A stretch of 64,000 bases of DNA, from the NCBI RefSeq assembly GCF_013426895.1, contig NZ_AP023174.1:3038001-3102000 (forward strand), written 5' to 3'. Shown piece after piece: positions 52,974-63,191 of the stretch (the stretch's first letter is position 1; each line of letters starts with the position of its first letter). Both the position numbers and the translations under genes were made by a program. The stretch comes from Paraburkholderia largidicola (GTDB taxonomy: Bacteria > Pseudomonadota > Gammaproteobacteria > Burkholderiales > Burkholderiaceae). The notes under the pieces are model-generated. The model was given only the letters and a program-made list of their open reading frames with translations. It was not told the DNA's origin and did no database searches.

Positions 52974-54374
52974 ATGACCGATCTGACTCCGGCAACCGAT
53001 ATCTACCGTCAGCGCCGCGCGCGCGTACTCGATGCGCTGCGCGCCGCGGGCGGCGGCGTCGCCATCGTTCCGACCGCGCCCGAAGTGCTGCGCAACCGGG
53101 ACGCCGACTATCCGTACCGGCACGACAGCTACTTCTACTATCTGACGGGCTTCACCGAACCGGAAGCGATGCTCGTGCTCGACGCGAGCGCCAGGCAGGA
53201 CGAGCCCGCGGCGATCCTGTTCTGCCGCGCGAAGAACGCGGAGCGCGAGACGTGGGAAGGCTTCCGCTTCGGCCCCGAAGGCGCGCGCGAAGCATTCGGC
53301 TTTGACGCCGCCTTTGCCTTCGACGAAATCGACGCCCAGTTGCCTCGCATCATCGCCGACAAGCCCGCGCTGCACTATGCGCTGGGCGCGTCGGAACAGT
53401 TCGACGGCAAGGTGCGCCAGTGGCTCGACGCGGTGCGCATGCAAGGCAGAAGCGGCGTGCTCGCGCCATCGGCGGTGCATGATCTGCTGCCACTGCTCGA
53501 CGAGATGCGCCTCGTGAAGGACGATCACGAACTCGCGATCATGCGCCGTGCTGCCGCGATCTCTGCCCAGGCGCATCGGCGCGCGATGGCGGCATGCCGG
53601 CCCGGCGTGCGCGAATACGAACTCGAAGCGGAACTGCTCTACATATTCCGCAAGCACGGCGCGCAGGCACCGGCGTACGGCTCGATCGTCGCCGCGGGCG
53701 CCAACGCTTGCGTGCTGCACTATCCGGCCGGCAACGCAGTCGCGCAGGACGGCGATCTGATCCTGATCGACGCCGCATGCGAACTCGACGGCTACGCGTC
53801 AGACATCACGCGCACCTTCCCCGCGAGCGGCCGCTTCACGCCCGCGCAGCGCGAGCTTTACGACATCGTGCTGGCCGCGCAGCAGGCCGCGATCGATGCG
53901 ACGAAAGCAGGCGCGAACTTCGACGCGCCGCATCAGGCCGCGGTGCGCGTGCTCGCGCAAGGGCTGCTCGACACAGGCATTCTCAATCGCGATCTGTTCG
54001 CGGGCGTCGATGAAGTCATCGAAGAGCGTGCGTATGCGCGCTTCTACATGCATCGCACGGGACATTGGCTCGGCATGGACGTGCACGATGCGGGCGACTA
54101 TCGCGAGCGCGGCGCGCCTGCCGATGAAACCGGCGCGCTACCCTGGCGCACGCTGAAGCCGGGCATGACGCTGACGATCGAGCCGGGCCTTTACATCCGC
54201 GCCGCCGACGACGTGCCCGAAAAGTACTGGAACATCGGCATCCGCATCGAGGACGACGCGATCGTCACGGCAACCGGCTGCGAGCTGATGACGCGCGACG
54301 TGCCCGTCGACGCGGACGAAATCGAAGCGCTGATGCAGCAGGCGCAACCCGCGCAGAAGGCCGGCGTGGCCTGA
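52974..54374 (+). CDS. pepP: Xaa-Pro aminopeptidase (M24B)
   Basis: A 466-aa metallopeptidase (E. coli PepP 441) that removes N-terminal residues before proline. The aminopeptidase-P N-domain includes RNRDADYPYRHDSYFYYLTGFTEPEAML. The pita-bread fold holds the metal ligands in LIDAACELDGYASDITRTFP, MHRTGHWLGMDVHD and LTIEPGLYI. Start at ATG 52974; the frame is open upstream through the GST promoter region. Followed 21 bp later by ubiH, the pepP-ubiH order of E. coli. Confidence 0.93.
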   Translation: MTDLTPATDIYRQRRARVLDALRAAGGGVAIVPTAPEVLRNRDADYPYRHDSYFYYLTGFTEPEAMLVLDASARQDEPAAILFCRAKNAERETWEGFRFGPEGAREAFGFDAAFAFDEIDAQLPRIIADKPALHYALGASEQFDGKVRQWLDAVRMQGRSGVLAPSAVHDLLPLLDEMRLVKDDHELAIMRRAAAISAQAHRRAMAACRPGVREYELEAELLYIFRKHGAQAPAYGSIVAAGANACVLHYPAGNAVAQDGDLILIDAACELDGYASDITRTFPASGRFTPAQRELYDIVLAAQQAAIDATKAGANFDAPHQAAVRVLAQGLLDTGILNRDLFAGVDEVIEERAYARFYMHRTGHWLGMDVHDAGDYRERGAPADETGALPWRTLKPGMTLTIEPGLYIRAADDVPEKYWNIGIRIEDDAIVTATGCELMTRDVPVDADEIEALMQQAQPAQKAGVA

Positions 54375-54395
54375 GCGCAAGGAACAGACAAGAAG

Positions 54396-55613
54396 ATGAG
54401 CGAAGTCCACCCGGCGGCGAACACGCCCGCCCTTCCTTCGAGCAGCGAGCCCTACGACTACGACGTGACGATCGTCGGCGCGGGGCCGGTCGGTCTTGCG
54501 CTCGCGGGCTGGCTCGCGCGGCGCAGCGCAACGCAGAAGCTGAACGTGGCGCTGATCGACGCGCGCGAGCCGGAAGATTCGGTTGCCGACCCGCGCGCAA
54601 TTGCCGTATCGCATGGCAGCCGGATGATTCTCGAGCCGCTCGCCTGGCCATCCGACGCAACCGCGATCCAGCGCATTCACGTCTCGCAGCGTGGTCATTT
54701 CGGGCGCACGCTGATCGATCACTCGGAGCACGGCCTGCCCGCGCTCGGCTACGTGCTGCGATATGGCTCGATCGTCCACGCACTCGCCGAGACCGTGCGC
54801 GCGACGCCCGTGCACTGGTTCAAATCGACGAAAGCGCAGGCGCCGCAGCAACTGGAAGACGACGGCGTGCTGCTGCCGATCGAAAGCGCGCACGTCACGC
54901 GCACGCTGCGCACGCGCATTCTGGTGAACGCCGAAGGCGGCCTGTTCGGCGAACAGCAGGCGGGCTCCGGCGAAACGCGTGATTACGGGCAAACCGCGCT
55001 GGTCGGCACGGTGACGCTGTCGTCGCCGCAGCCGCATGTCGCGTGGGAACGCTTTACGTCGCAAGGTCCGATTGCGCTCCTGCCGACGGGCGGCGTGCGC
55101 GGCGCGGACTACGCGCTCGTCTGGTGCTGCGCGCCGGAACAGGCGGCGCGCCGCGCGCAGTTACCCGACGAAGACTTTCTGCGCGAACTCGGCGCCGAGT
55201 TCGGCGACCGGATGGGCCGTTTCGTGCAGATCAAGGGGCGCGCGTCGTTCCCGCTCGGGCTGAACACCGTCGATACGCTCGTCAAGGGCAACGTCGTCGC
55301 GATCGGCAATGCGGCGCAAACGCTGCATCCCGTCGCGGGCCAGGGGCTGAATCTCGGCTTGCGCGATGCGCACGCGCTCGCCGACGCGCTGTCGCACTAC
55401 GGCGCGACGCGCAGCGCGTTGATCGCATTCGCGCAGCGCCGCGCGCTCGACCGCCGTATGACGATCGGCGCAACCGACACGCTCGCCCGCCTCTTCACGA
55501 TCGACTTTCCGCCGCTCGCGGCGCTGCGTGGTCTCGCCCTCACGGCGCTCGAGTTCGTGCCGCCCGTGAAGACGGCGCTCGCCCGCCAGATGATGTTCGG
55601 GCAACGCCGCTAG
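54396..55613 (+). CDS. ubiH: UbiH/UbiF-family FAD-dependent ubiquinone-biosynthesis hydroxylase
   Basis: A 405-aa flavoprotein monooxygenase of the aerobic ubiquinone pathway. N-terminal dinucleotide motif VTIVGAGPVGLALAGWLARR, second FAD motif GNAAQTLHPVAGQGLNLGLRDA. Position after pepP favours UbiH (C4 hydroxylation) over UbiF or UbiI, but the ring position cannot be read from sequence. Probable operon with pepP; dusB starts 195 bp later with its own upstream region. Confidence 0.85.
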   Translation: MSEVHPAANTPALPSSSEPYDYDVTIVGAGPVGLALAGWLARRSATQKLNVALIDAREPEDSVADPRAIAVSHGSRMILEPLAWPSDATAIQRIHVSQRGHFGRTLIDHSEHGLPALGYVLRYGSIVHALAETVRATPVHWFKSTKAQAPQQLEDDGVLLPIESAHVTRTLRTRILVNAEGGLFGEQQAGSGETRDYGQTALVGTVTLSSPQPHVAWERFTSQGPIALLPTGGVRGADYALVWCCAPEQAARRAQLPDEDFLRELGAEFGDRMGRFVQIKGRASFPLGLNTVDTLVKGNVVAIGNAAQTLHPVAGQGLNLGLRDAHALADALSHYGATRSALIAFAQRRALDRRMTIGATDTLARLFTIDFPPLAALRGLALTALEFVPPVKTALARQMMFGQRR

Positions 55614-55808
55614 CGCGTTGCGACATCGCGAAAAAGTGGTCACCGTTCTATGAGCGCGGCCACTTTCATAGAAGATTTAATGAGTTACCTCAGGCGCGGT
55701 TCGATCTGGGTCAGCGCGTTAACGGTAAAATAGCGGTTTTCCCTCGTATTTTGCGGTACGTACGGTGCGCGATTTCCACGATTTCGACGCACCTCACGTT
55801 CGCCGCCG

Positions 55809-56882
55809 ATGTCCGCTATGCCCACTCTCGGCTCCCACACACTGCGCAACAATCTGTTCGTCGCCCCCATGGCGGGCGTGACCGACCGGCCGTTCCGCCA
55901 GCTCTGCAAGCGCATGGGCGCGGGCTATGCGGTGTCGGAGATGGTGGCGTCGAACGCGCAGTTGTGGAAAAGCGAAAAGACGATGCGCCGCGCCAACCAC
56001 ACGGGCGAGGTCGAGCCGATCGCGGTGCAGATCGCGGGCGCCGACCCGCAGATGATGGCCGAAGCCGCGCGCTACAACGTCGCGAACGGCGCACAGATCA
56101 TCGACATCAACATGGGCTGCCCGGCCAAGAAGGTCTGCAATGTCGCGGCCGGTTCGGCGCTGCTGCAGAACGAGCCGCTCGTGCAGCGAATCGTCGAAGC
56201 CGTGGTGAATGCCGTCGGCGTCGGTCCGGATGCGGTGCCCGTCACGCTGAAAATCCGCACCGGCTGGGACCGCGACAACAAAAACGCGCTGACCATCGCG
56301 AGTCTGGCCGAAAGCGCCGGCATTTCGATGCTGACGGTGCACGGCCGCACGCGCGCCGACCTGTATCACGGCGAAGCGGAGTACGAAACGATCGCCGCCG
56401 TGAAGGCCGCGGTGAAGATCCCCGTCGTCGCGAACGGCGACATCACGTCGCCGCACAAGGCGCGCGAAGTGCTGGCCGCGACGGGCGCGGACGCCATCAT
56501 GATCGGCCGCGCCGCGCAGGGGCGTCCGTGGCTGTTCCGCGAGATCGAACATTTCCTGTTGACGGGCGAGTTGATGGAAGCGCCGCGCATCGACGAAATC
56601 CAGCAGGTGATGAACGAGCACCTCGAAGATCACTACGCGTTCTACGGCGAATTTACGGGCGTTCGCACTGCGCGCAAGCACATCGGCTGGTACACTCGCG
56701 GCCTTTCTGGCGCCAACGTGTTCCGCCACCGTATGAATACGCTGGACACGACGCGCGAACAACTGCTCGCCGTCAACGAATTCTTCGACGCACAAAAGGC
56801 GATTTCGGACCGCCTCGTGTACGTCGACAACGAAGTCAACAACGACGGTGAGCAGGACCAAACCGACCGACTAGCAGCATGA
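55809..56882 (+). CDS. dusB: tRNA-dihydrouridine synthase B
   Basis: A 357-aa FMN enzyme that reduces uridine to dihydrouridine in the tRNA D-loop. Conserved: FVAPMAGVTDRPFRQLCKRMGAGYAVSEMV, DINMGCPAKKVCN with the catalytic Cys, LTVHGRTRADLY, ANGDITSPHKA. ATG at 55809 or 55818 are both possible starts. Its last codons overlap fis by ATGA, the widely conserved dusB-fis operon. Confidence 0.95.
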   Translation: MSAMPTLGSHTLRNNLFVAPMAGVTDRPFRQLCKRMGAGYAVSEMVASNAQLWKSEKTMRRANHTGEVEPIAVQIAGADPQMMAEAARYNVANGAQIIDINMGCPAKKVCNVAAGSALLQNEPLVQRIVEAVVNAVGVGPDAVPVTLKIRTGWDRDNKNALTIASLAESAGISMLTVHGRTRADLYHGEAEYETIAAVKAAVKIPVVANGDITSPHKAREVLAATGADAIMIGRAAQGRPWLFREIEHFLLTGELMEAPRIDEIQQVMNEHLEDHYAFYGEFTGVRTARKHIGWYTRGLSGANVFRHRMNTLDTTREQLLAVNEFFDAQKAISDRLVYVDNEVNNDGEQDQTDRLAA

Positions 56883-57112
56883 GCAAGCACAATATCGAAC
56901 AATGTGTCCGCGATAGCCTGGGGATGTACTTCCAGGATCTCGACGGCTCCAATCCGCACGACGTCTACGACATGGTGATTTCGTGCGTCGAAAAACCGTT
57001 GCTCGAGGTGGTGCTCGAGCAGGCCGGCGGCAATCAGTCGCTGGCAGCCGAGTATCTCGGCATCAACCGCAATACGCTGCGCAAGAAACTGCAACAGCAC
57101 GGCCTGCTGTAG
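56879..57112 (+). CDS. fis: Fis-family nucleoid-associated DNA-binding protein
   Basis: A 77-aa protein (E. coli Fis 98), with the C-terminal helix-turn-helix [32 protein letters not shown]. The N-terminal beta-hairpin arm that activates DNA invertases in E. coli is largely missing, as usual outside enterobacteria. Translationally coupled to dusB; purH starts 43 bp downstream. Confidence 0.93.
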   Translation: MSKHNIEQCVRDSLGMYFQDLDGSNPHDVYDMVISCVEKPLLEVVLEQAGGNQSLAAEYLGINRNTLRKKLQQHGLL

Positions 57113-57155
57113 TTTCGGCGCCCTGCCACGCCTTTCATCGGCTTTTGTTCTCATC

Positions 57156-58721
57156 ATGATCAAGCAAGCGCTCATCTCCGTTTCCGACAAGTCCGGCATC
57201 GTCGATTTCGCGAAATCGTTGTCGGACCTCGGCGTCAAGATCCTGTCGACGGGCGGCACCGCGAAACTGCTCGCGGACGCCGGCCTTCCCGTTACCGAAG
57301 TGGCCGACTACACGGGCTTTCCGGAAATGCTGGATGGGCGCGTGAAGACGTTGCACCCGAAGGTGCACGGCGGCATCCTCGCCCGCCGCGATCTGCCCGA
57401 GCACATGGCCGCGCTCGAAAAGCACGACATTCCCACCATCGATCTGCTCGTCGTGAACCTGTATCCGTTCGTGCAGACGATCTCGAAGGAAGAGTGCTCG
57501 CTGGAAGACGCGATCGAGAACATCGATATCGGCGGACCGACCATGCTGCGTTCGGCAGCGAAGAATCACCGCGACGTGACCGTCGTGGTCGATCCCGCTG
57601 ACTACGCAACCGTGCTCGAAGAAATGCGCGCGAACGGCAACACGGTCGGCTACAAGACCAACTTCCGCCTCGCGACCAAGGTGTTCGCGCACACCGCGCA
57701 GTACGACGGCGCGATCACGAACTACCTGACGAGCCTCACGGAAGAACTGCAGCACCGCGAGCGCAACACGTACCCCGCCACCTTCAACCTCGCGTTCGAC
57801 AAGGTGCAGGACTTGCGCTACGGCGAGAACCCGCACCAGAGCGCAGCGTTCTATCGCGACATCGTGGTGCCCGCTGGCGCACTGGCGAACTATCGCCAGT
57901 TGCAGGGCAAGGAACTGTCGTACAACAACATCGCCGACTCCGACGCCGCGTGGGAATGCGTGAAGACGTTCGACGCGCCTGCCTGCGTGATCATCAAGCA
58001 CGCGAACCCGTGCGGCGTGGCTGTCGGCGCGAACCCGCACGAAGCGTATTCGAAGGCGTTCCAGACGGATCCGACGTCGGCGTTCGGCGGCATCATCGCG
58101 TTCAACCGCGAAGTCGACGAAACGGCGGCCCAGGCTGTCGCGAAGCAGTTCGTCGAAGTGCTGATCGCACCGTCGTTCAGCGATGCAGCGAAGCAGGTGT
58201 TCGCGGCCAAGCAGAACGTGCGTCTGCTCGAAATCGCGCTGGGCGAAGGCCACAACGCGTTCGATCTGAAGCGCGTGGGCGGCGGTCTGCTCGTGCAATC
58301 GCTCGATGCGAAAAACGTGCAGCCGCACGAACTGCGCGTCGTGACGAAGCGTCACCCGACACCCAAGGAAATGGACGATCTGCTGTTCGCTTGGCGCGTC
58401 GCGAAGTTCGTCAAGTCGAACGCGATCGTGTTCTGCGCGAACGGCATGACGATGGGCGTCGGCGCGGGCCAGATGAGCCGCGTGGACTCGGCGCGCATCG
58501 CGAGCATCAAGGCGCAGAACGCGGGCCTGACGCTGTCGGGCACGGCCGTGGCATCGGATGCGTTCTTCCCGTTCCGCGACGGTCTCGACGTGGTCGTGAA
58601 CGCAGGCGCGACCTGCGTGATCCAGCCGGGCGGCTCGATGCGCGACGACGAAGTGATCGCCGCCGCCGACGAGCACAACATCGCGATGGTCGTGACGGGC
58701 ATCCGCCACTTCCGCCACTGA
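57156..58721 (+). CDS. purH: Bifunctional AICAR transformylase/IMP cyclohydrolase
   Basis: A 521-aa enzyme for the last two steps of IMP synthesis. The MGS-like cyclohydrolase domain is N-terminal ([47 protein letters not shown]). The AICARFT domain has [17 protein letters not shown] and [12 protein letters not shown] strong palindromic terminator follows at 58743. Confidence 0.95.
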   Translation: MIKQALISVSDKSGIVDFAKSLSDLGVKILSTGGTAKLLADAGLPVTEVADYTGFPEMLDGRVKTLHPKVHGGILARRDLPEHMAALEKHDIPTIDLLVVNLYPFVQTISKEECSLEDAIENIDIGGPTMLRSAAKNHRDVTVVVDPADYATVLEEMRANGNTVGYKTNFRLATKVFAHTAQYDGAITNYLTSLTEELQHRERNTYPATFNLAFDKVQDLRYGENPHQSAAFYRDIVVPAGALANYRQLQGKELSYNNIADSDAAWECVKTFDAPACVIIKHANPCGVAVGANPHEAYSKAFQTDPTSAFGGIIAFNREVDETAAQAVAKQFVEVLIAPSFSDAAKQVFAAKQNVRLLEIALGEGHNAFDLKRVGGGLLVQSLDAKNVQPHELRVVTKRHPTPKEMDDLLFAWRVAKFVKSNAIVFCANGMTMGVGAGQMSRVDSARIASIKAQNAGLTLSGTAVASDAFFPFRDGLDVVVNAGATCVIQPGGSMRDDEVIAAADEHNIAMVVTGIRHFRH

Positions 58722-58742
58722 TCGGCTGACCTGCTTCTTCTG

Positions 58743-58776
58743 AAACGGCCCGGCAGTTGCAACTGCCGGGCCGTTT
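58743..58776 (+). terminator. Terminator of purH
   Basis: AAACGGCCCGGCAGTT (58743-58758) and AACTGCCGGGCCGTTT (58761-58776) form a 16-bp stem with a 2-nt loop, practically a perfect 34-bp palindrome ending in TTTT. Confidence 0.9.
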
Positions 58777-58838
58777 TGCATTTCGCGTTTGACGTTGTGC
58801 CGTTGTAGTATCGCAGGCACTGAATAAGCACGGCACCT

Positions 58839-59381
58839 ATGAGAATTCTCGGCATCGACCCAGGCTTGCGCGTCACCGGTTTCGGCGTGATCGATCAGTC
58901 CGGCCATCAGCTGACTTACGTGACGAGCGGCGTCATCAAGACCGCCGATGCCGATCTGCCGTCACGCCTGGGCACCATATTCGAGGGTATTTCCACGCTG
59001 ATCCGCCAGCATGCGCCGGACCAGTCGGCGATCGAAAAGGTGTTCGTGAACGTGAATCCGCAATCGACGCTGTTGCTCGGCCAGGCGCGCGGCGCCGCGA
59101 TCTGCGGCCTGGTGGCGGGCGGCGTGCCGGTTGCCGAATACACCGCGTTGCAATTGAAGCAAGCCGTTGTCGGCTACGGACGCGCGACCAAAGAGCAGAT
59201 GCAGCAGATGGTCGTGCGTCTGTTGTGTCTATCCGGTATTCCGTCAACGGATGCCGCCGATGCGCTCGGCATGGCGATTTGCCACGCACATGGCGGCGGC
59301 ACGTTGAGCACGCTGGGCGGCATTGCGCCGGCGCTCGCGAAGAAAGGCTTGCGGGTGCGGCGCGGGCGGCTGATCGGCTAG
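58839..59381 (+). CDS. ruvC: Crossover junction endodeoxyribonuclease RuvC
   Basis: A 180-aa Holliday-junction resolvase. The four catalytic acidic residues are in place: Asp7 (MRILGIDPG), Glu66 (QSAIEKVFV), Asp138 and Asp141 ([16 protein letters not shown]). Separated from ruvA by a LysE-family gene on the opposite strand, whereas in many genera ruvC-ruvA-ruvB are contiguous. Confidence 0.95.
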   Translation: MRILGIDPGLRVTGFGVIDQSGHQLTYVTSGVIKTADADLPSRLGTIFEGISTLIRQHAPDQSAIEKVFVNVNPQSTLLLGQARGAAICGLVAGGVPVAEYTALQLKQAVVGYGRATKEQMQQMVVRLLCLSGIPSTDAADALGMAICHAHGGGTLSTLGGIAPALAKKGLRVRRGRLIG

Positions 59382-59393
59382 ACGTCTGTAGCG

Positions 59394-60026
59394 TCAGCGT
59401 TGTCCCGCCAGAGCGAGCCGGCAAGCCAGCCCGGCGAACACTGAACCGAGCAGATACTGCGGCCAGCGCGACGCGCTCTTGCCGCTGTTCAGTTTCCGGC
59501 TCAGTCTGCTGGCAAGCAGAATCACGCTGCCATTCACGAAGAAGCCGATCACATTGAGTACGGTCGCAAGCAACATGATCTGCAACGCGACCGAGCCCGC
59601 CTCCGGCTTCACGAACTGCGGAAACAATGCGAGCACGAACAGCGCAACCTTCGGATTAATCAGGTTCGTGAACAACCCTTGCCTGAAAATCCTGCCGACG
59701 GGATAACGTCGCATCGACGCATCAGGCGTCAGCATCGTTCCTTCCGAGCGGAACGTTTTCCAGGCCAGATAGAGCAAGTAGGCCGCGCCCGCGAAGCGCA
59801 CGATGTCATAGGCCATCGGCGCGGCAAGAAACAGCTGTGACAGGCCGAACGCCGCGGCGAGCGCATGGCAATACGTGCCGACCATGATCCCGGCGAAGGA
59901 CGCAAAACCCGCTGCCCTTCCCTGGCTCACGCTGCGGGAAGCAATCAGCAACATATCGGGACCGGGCGTGGCGGTAAGTGCGAGACACGCGCCTGAGAAC
60001 AGCGCGAGCGTGGCGAGACTGAGCAT
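59394..60026 (-). CDS. LysE-family amino-acid exporter
   Basis: A 210-aa membrane protein with about six hydrophobic segments. The N-terminal LALTATPGPDMLLIASRSVSQGRAAGFASFAGIMVG is the LysE/RhtB family signature, and QGLFTNLINPKVALFVLALFPQFV the second. Exports amino acids such as lysine, homoserine or threonine in the family; the substrate is unknown here. Start at ATG 60024-60026. It converges with ruvC (12 bp between stops) and diverges from ruvA, interrupting the ruv cluster. Confidence 0.88.
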   Translation of the reverse strand: MLSLATLALFSGACLALTATPGPDMLLIASRSVSQGRAAGFASFAGIMVGTYCHALAAAFGLSQLFLAAPMAYDIVRFAGAAYLLYLAWKTFRSEGTMLTPDASMRRYPVGRIFRQGLFTNLINPKVALFVLALFPQFVKPEAGSVALQIMLLATVLNVIGFFVNGSVILLASRLSRKLNSGKSASRWPQYLLGSVFAGLACRLALAGQR

Positions 60027-60189
60027 CGAAGACCCCTTTTGGTCAGTTACGGAACGTCCAAAAGGGATCTCAGTGTATTGAGCGGCTGCGGCCTGGTCAA
60101 TCGGTCGCCCACCTACCTCACCAGATACGACGTACGAAAGCCCTCTACCCTGCGCTACACTCGCGCTTTCTCTCTCGATAGAACCCGCC

Positions 60190-60771
60190 ATGATCGGTCG
60201 CATCGCCGGCGTTTTGCTGGAAAAGAATCCGCCTCACCTTCTGATCGACTGCAACGGCGTCGGCTACGAAGTCGATGTGCCGATGAGCACGTTCTACAAC
60301 CTGCCCGGCACCGGCGAAAAAGTCGTGTTGCTCACGCAGATGATCGTGCGCGAAGACGCGCATCTGCTGTACGGCTTTCTCACGCCGCAAGAGCGTTCGA
60401 CGTTTCGCGAGTTGTTAAAGATCACGGGCATCGGCGCGCGCATGGCGCTCGCCGTGCTGTCCGGCATGAGCGTGCAGGAGCTGTCGCAGACGGTAACGAT
60501 GCAGGACGCCGCGCGCCTCACGCGCGTGCCGGGTATCGGCAAGAAGACGGCGGAGCGGCTCCTGCTCGAACTGAAGGGCAAGCTCGGCGCCGACCTTGGC
60601 GCGATGGCGGGCGCCGCGTCGCAGTCCGACCATGCGTCCGACATTCTGAATGCGCTGCTGGCATTGGGTTACTCCGAAAAAGAAGCGCTCGCGGCCATCA
60701 AGAACGTGCCCGCAGGCACCGGCGTTTCCGAGGGCATCAAGCTCGCGTTGAAGGCGCTGTCGAAGGGCTGA
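60190..60771 (+). CDS. ruvA: Holliday junction branch-migration protein RuvA
   Basis: A 193-aa tetrameric junction-binding protein. OB-fold N-domain [31 protein letters not shown]; tandem helix-hairpin-helix motifs [19 protein letters not shown] and [20 protein letters not shown]-terminal RuvB-binding domain [21 protein letters not shown]. ruvB follows after 109 bp. Confidence 0.95.
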   Translation: MIGRIAGVLLEKNPPHLLIDCNGVGYEVDVPMSTFYNLPGTGEKVVLLTQMIVREDAHLLYGFLTPQERSTFRELLKITGIGARMALAVLSGMSVQELSQTVTMQDAARLTRVPGIGKKTAERLLLELKGKLGADLGAMAGAASQSDHASDILNALLALGYSEKEALAAIKNVPAGTGVSEGIKLALKALSKG

Positions 60772-60828
60772 GGCGGCTTGCGGCAGCGGCGATGTGTGAA
60801 GCTTCGCATGGCGCGTCTGGATGTACAC

Positions 60829-60874
60829 CCTGGCCATTCGGCCAGGTCGTCGAACAGGCTCTGCGCGGTACAAT
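60829..60874 (+). promoter_or_regulatory. Possible ruvB promoter with upstream palindrome
   Basis: CCTGGCC-ATTC-GGCCAGG (60829-60845) is followed, as at yggS, by TCGT and a -10-like TACAAT at 60869-60874. The -10 lies only 6 bp before the ruvB ATG, so a transcript from it would be leaderless or nearly so. No Shine-Dalgarno is visible ahead of ruvB. Confidence 0.4.
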
Positions 60875-60880
60875 GCCCGC

Positions 60881-61945
60881 ATGATCGAACACGACAAACT
60901 CGCCGCCGAACGCATCATCGCCGCCACGCCCGTGTCGCCGAACGAGGAAGCGTTCGAGCGCGCGTTGCGCCCGCGCCAGCTCGACGAATACGTCGGCCAG
61001 GAAAAGGTGCGCGGCCAGCTGGAAATCTTCATCGAAGCCGCCAAGCGCCGCAAGGAATCGCTGGATCACGTGCTGCTGTTCGGTCCGCCGGGTCTCGGCA
61101 AGACGACGCTCGCGCATATCATCGCGCGCGAGATGGGCGTCAACTTGCGGCAGACGTCGGGCCCCGTGCTGGAACGCGCGGGCGACCTCGCCGCGCTGCT
61201 GACCAATCTCGAAGCCAACGACGTTCTTTTCATCGACGAGATTCACCGGCTGTCGCCCGTCGTCGAGGAAATCCTGTACCCGGCGCTCGAGGATTATCAG
61301 ATCGACATCATGATCGGCGAAGGTCCCGCCGCGCGTAGCGTGAAGCTCGATCTGCAGCCGTTCACGCTGGTCGGGGCGACCACGCGCGCGGGCATGCTGA
61401 CCAACCCGTTGCGCGACCGCTTCGGCATCGTCGCGCGGCTGGAGTTCTATAACGCCGAGGAACTGGCGCGTATCGTGAGCCGCTCGGCCTCGCTGCTGGG
61501 CGCGCAGATCCATCCCGATGGCGCGCTCGAAATCGCCAAGCGCTCGCGCGGCACGCCGCGTATCGCGAACCGCCTGCTGCGCCGCGTGCGCGACTTCGCC
61601 GAGGTGAAGGCAGACGGCAATATCACCGCGAAGGTCGCGGATGCCGCACTGAAAATGCTCGACGTCGATCCCGTCGGCTTCGATCTGATGGACCGCAAGC
61701 TGCTCGAAGCCATCCTGCACAAGTTCGATGGCGGGCCAGTCGGTGTGGACAATCTGGCGGCTGCGATTGGCGAAGAGCGCGACACGATCGAAGACGTGCT
61801 CGAACCGTATCTGATCCAGCAAGGCTTCTTGCAACGCACGCCGCGCGGGCGTGTCGCCACGCTGTTGACGTATCGGCACTTTGGCCTGGCCGCCCCGGAT
61901 ACGGCAAGCCCTGTGCGCAATCTGTGGGATTCGGAGCCGACTTAA
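60881..61945 (+). CDS. ruvB: Holliday junction branch-migration ATPase RuvB
   Basis: A 354-aa AAA+ motor. Walker [10 protein letters not shown] at residues 68-76, Walker B with LFIDEIHRL, sensor [19 protein letters not shown], and the winged-helix C-domain. Start at ATG 60881 ([13 protein letters not shown]); the longer in-frame opening is not homologous. Ends at 61945, with the hairpin at 61993 beyond it. Confidence 0.95.
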   Translation: MIEHDKLAAERIIAATPVSPNEEAFERALRPRQLDEYVGQEKVRGQLEIFIEAAKRRKESLDHVLLFGPPGLGKTTLAHIIAREMGVNLRQTSGPVLERAGDLAALLTNLEANDVLFIDEIHRLSPVVEEILYPALEDYQIDIMIGEGPAARSVKLDLQPFTLVGATTRAGMLTNPLRDRFGIVARLEFYNAEELARIVSRSASLLGAQIHPDGALEIAKRSRGTPRIANRLLRRVRDFAEVKADGNITAKVADAALKMLDVDPVGFDLMDRKLLEAILHKFDGGPVGVDNLAAAIGEERDTIEDVLEPYLIQQGFLQRTPRGRVATLLTYRHFGLAAPDTASPVRNLWDSEPT

Positions 61946-61990
61946 GCGGCTCTCAAGGAAAAACGCGGCGAACTGCCGCGTCTATCAGAC

Positions 61991-62665
61991 TCAACGCCCG
62001 GCTTCGGGCGTTTTTTTCTTGAAGCTGTCGTCTTCGGCGCGGCCGTCGAGATGCGCGATATCGGCCCACGACACGACCTTCGCACGGCCGTCTTCGAATT
62101 CGACCACATTCACGCTAGTGTTCAGCAGCGCGTAGTTGCGCGGCGCATCCAGCGGCAAGCCATTCGCGAAGCGATACACGCAATCCAGCACGCCGCCATG
62201 CGCGACAATCGCGATCCGATCGTTCGGATGCGCGGCGACCACGGGCTCGATCGCATGCAGCACGCGGTGATAGAACACGCGCTGCGATTCGCCCTCGGGC
62301 GGCGAAAAGCCCGGATCTCGCGTCTGCCACTGCGCGTATTCGTCGGGGAAGCGCAAAGCGATCTCGTCGCTGTCGTGTCCCTGGAATGCGCCGTAATTGC
62401 GCTCGCGCAGGCCTTGTTTCAGCTTCAGCGGCAGGCCGAGCACGTCGGCAAATGGCTGCGCCGTTTGTTGCGCGCGCATGAGGTCGCTCGAATAAATCGC
62501 GTCGAGCCGCGCGCCCTCCCCAGCCTCGCGTGCGAAACGTTCGGCGAGACGTTGCGCCTGGTCGACACCGCTCGTCGCGAGCGGAATATCGATGTGCCCT
62601 TGAATCCGCTTGATGCGGTTCCAGTCGGTTTCGCCGTGTCGGATGAAGAGGACTTGTGTTGCCAT
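61991..62665 (-). CDS. Histidine phosphatase family protein (phosphoglycerate-mutase-like)
   Basis: A 224-aa enzyme with the catalytic RHGETDWN at residues 9-16 (His10) and the second His in VAHGGVLDC. Cofactor-independent substrate choice cannot be made: GpmB-like and phosphatase roles are both possible. Start at ATG 62663-62665. It lies 24 bp after dtd on the same strand, so tyrS-dtd-this gene look co-transcribed. Its last codons are also the ruvB-side terminator hairpin. Confidence 0.88.
   Translation of the reverse strand: MATQVLFIRHGETDWNRIKRIQGHIDIPLATSGVDQAQRLAERFAREAGEGARLDAIYSSDLMRAQQTAQPFADVLGLPLKLKQGLRERNYGAFQGHDSDEIALRFPDEYAQWQTRDPGFSPPEGESQRVFYHRVLHAIEPVVAAHPNDRIAIVAHGGVLDCVYRFANGLPLDAPRNYALLNTSVNVVEFEDGRAKVVSWADIAHLDGRAEDDSFKKKTPEAGR
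61993..62017 (+). terminator. Terminator of ruvB, embedded in the 3' end of the convergent gene
   Basis: AACGCCCG (61993-62000) and CGGGCGTT (62005-62012) form an 8-bp stem with a GCTT loop, followed by further T to 62017. On the other strand these bases encode the last residues (KKTPEAGR) of the phosphatase. Confidence 0.75.
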
Positions 62666-62689
62666 GGAATCGGAGCGGGAAAACAAAGG

Positions 62690-63148
62690 TTAGGCGCGCG
62701 TCTGCAGCCAGAACGTCACGGGGCCGTCGTTGACGAGCGACACCTGCATGTCCGCGCCGAATTCACCCGTCTCGACAATGGGATGCTTCGCGCGCGCCGC
62801 CGCCACGAAGTAGTCGAACAGGCGCTTGCCCTCGTCGGGCGGCGCGGCGGGTGTGAAGCTCGGGCGCAGGCCGCTGTTCGTATCGGCGGCCAGTGTGAAC
62901 TGCGACACGAGCAGCAAGCCGCCCGCGCGTCCCGCACCATCGATGTTCTGGACAGGCAGGTTCATCTTGCCCGCCGCGTCGCTGAACACGCGATAGCCGA
63001 GCATTTTGGCGAGCAGTTTATCGGCGGCGGCATCGGTATCGCCGCGCTCTGCGCAAACCAGTGCAAGCAGGCCCGCATCGATCGCGCCCGTCACACGGTC
63101 AGCGACGCGCACTTCCGCGCGCCGCACGCGTTGAATCAGCGCGATCAT
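62690..63148 (-). CDS. dtd: D-aminoacyl-tRNA deacylase
   Basis: A 152-aa homodimeric enzyme that removes D-amino acids (and Gly) mischarged on tRNA. The family motifs are [17 protein letters not shown] and, near the C-terminus, [13 protein letters not shown] (the cross-subunit GP motif). Sits 43 bp after tyrS; the functional link is that tyrosyl-tRNA synthetase is the main source of D-Tyr-tRNA. Confidence 0.95.
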   Translation of the reverse strand: MIALIQRVRRAEVRVADRVTGAIDAGLLALVCAERGDTDAAADKLLAKMLGYRVFSDAAGKMNLPVQNIDGAGRAGGLLLVSQFTLAADTNSGLRPSFTPAAPPDEGKRLFDYFVAAARAKHPIVETGEFGADMQVSLVNDGPVTFWLQTRA

Positions 63149-63191
63149 GCAGCGCGCTTCCGTTGCGTCGCTTGCAAACGCTCGCAGACCA

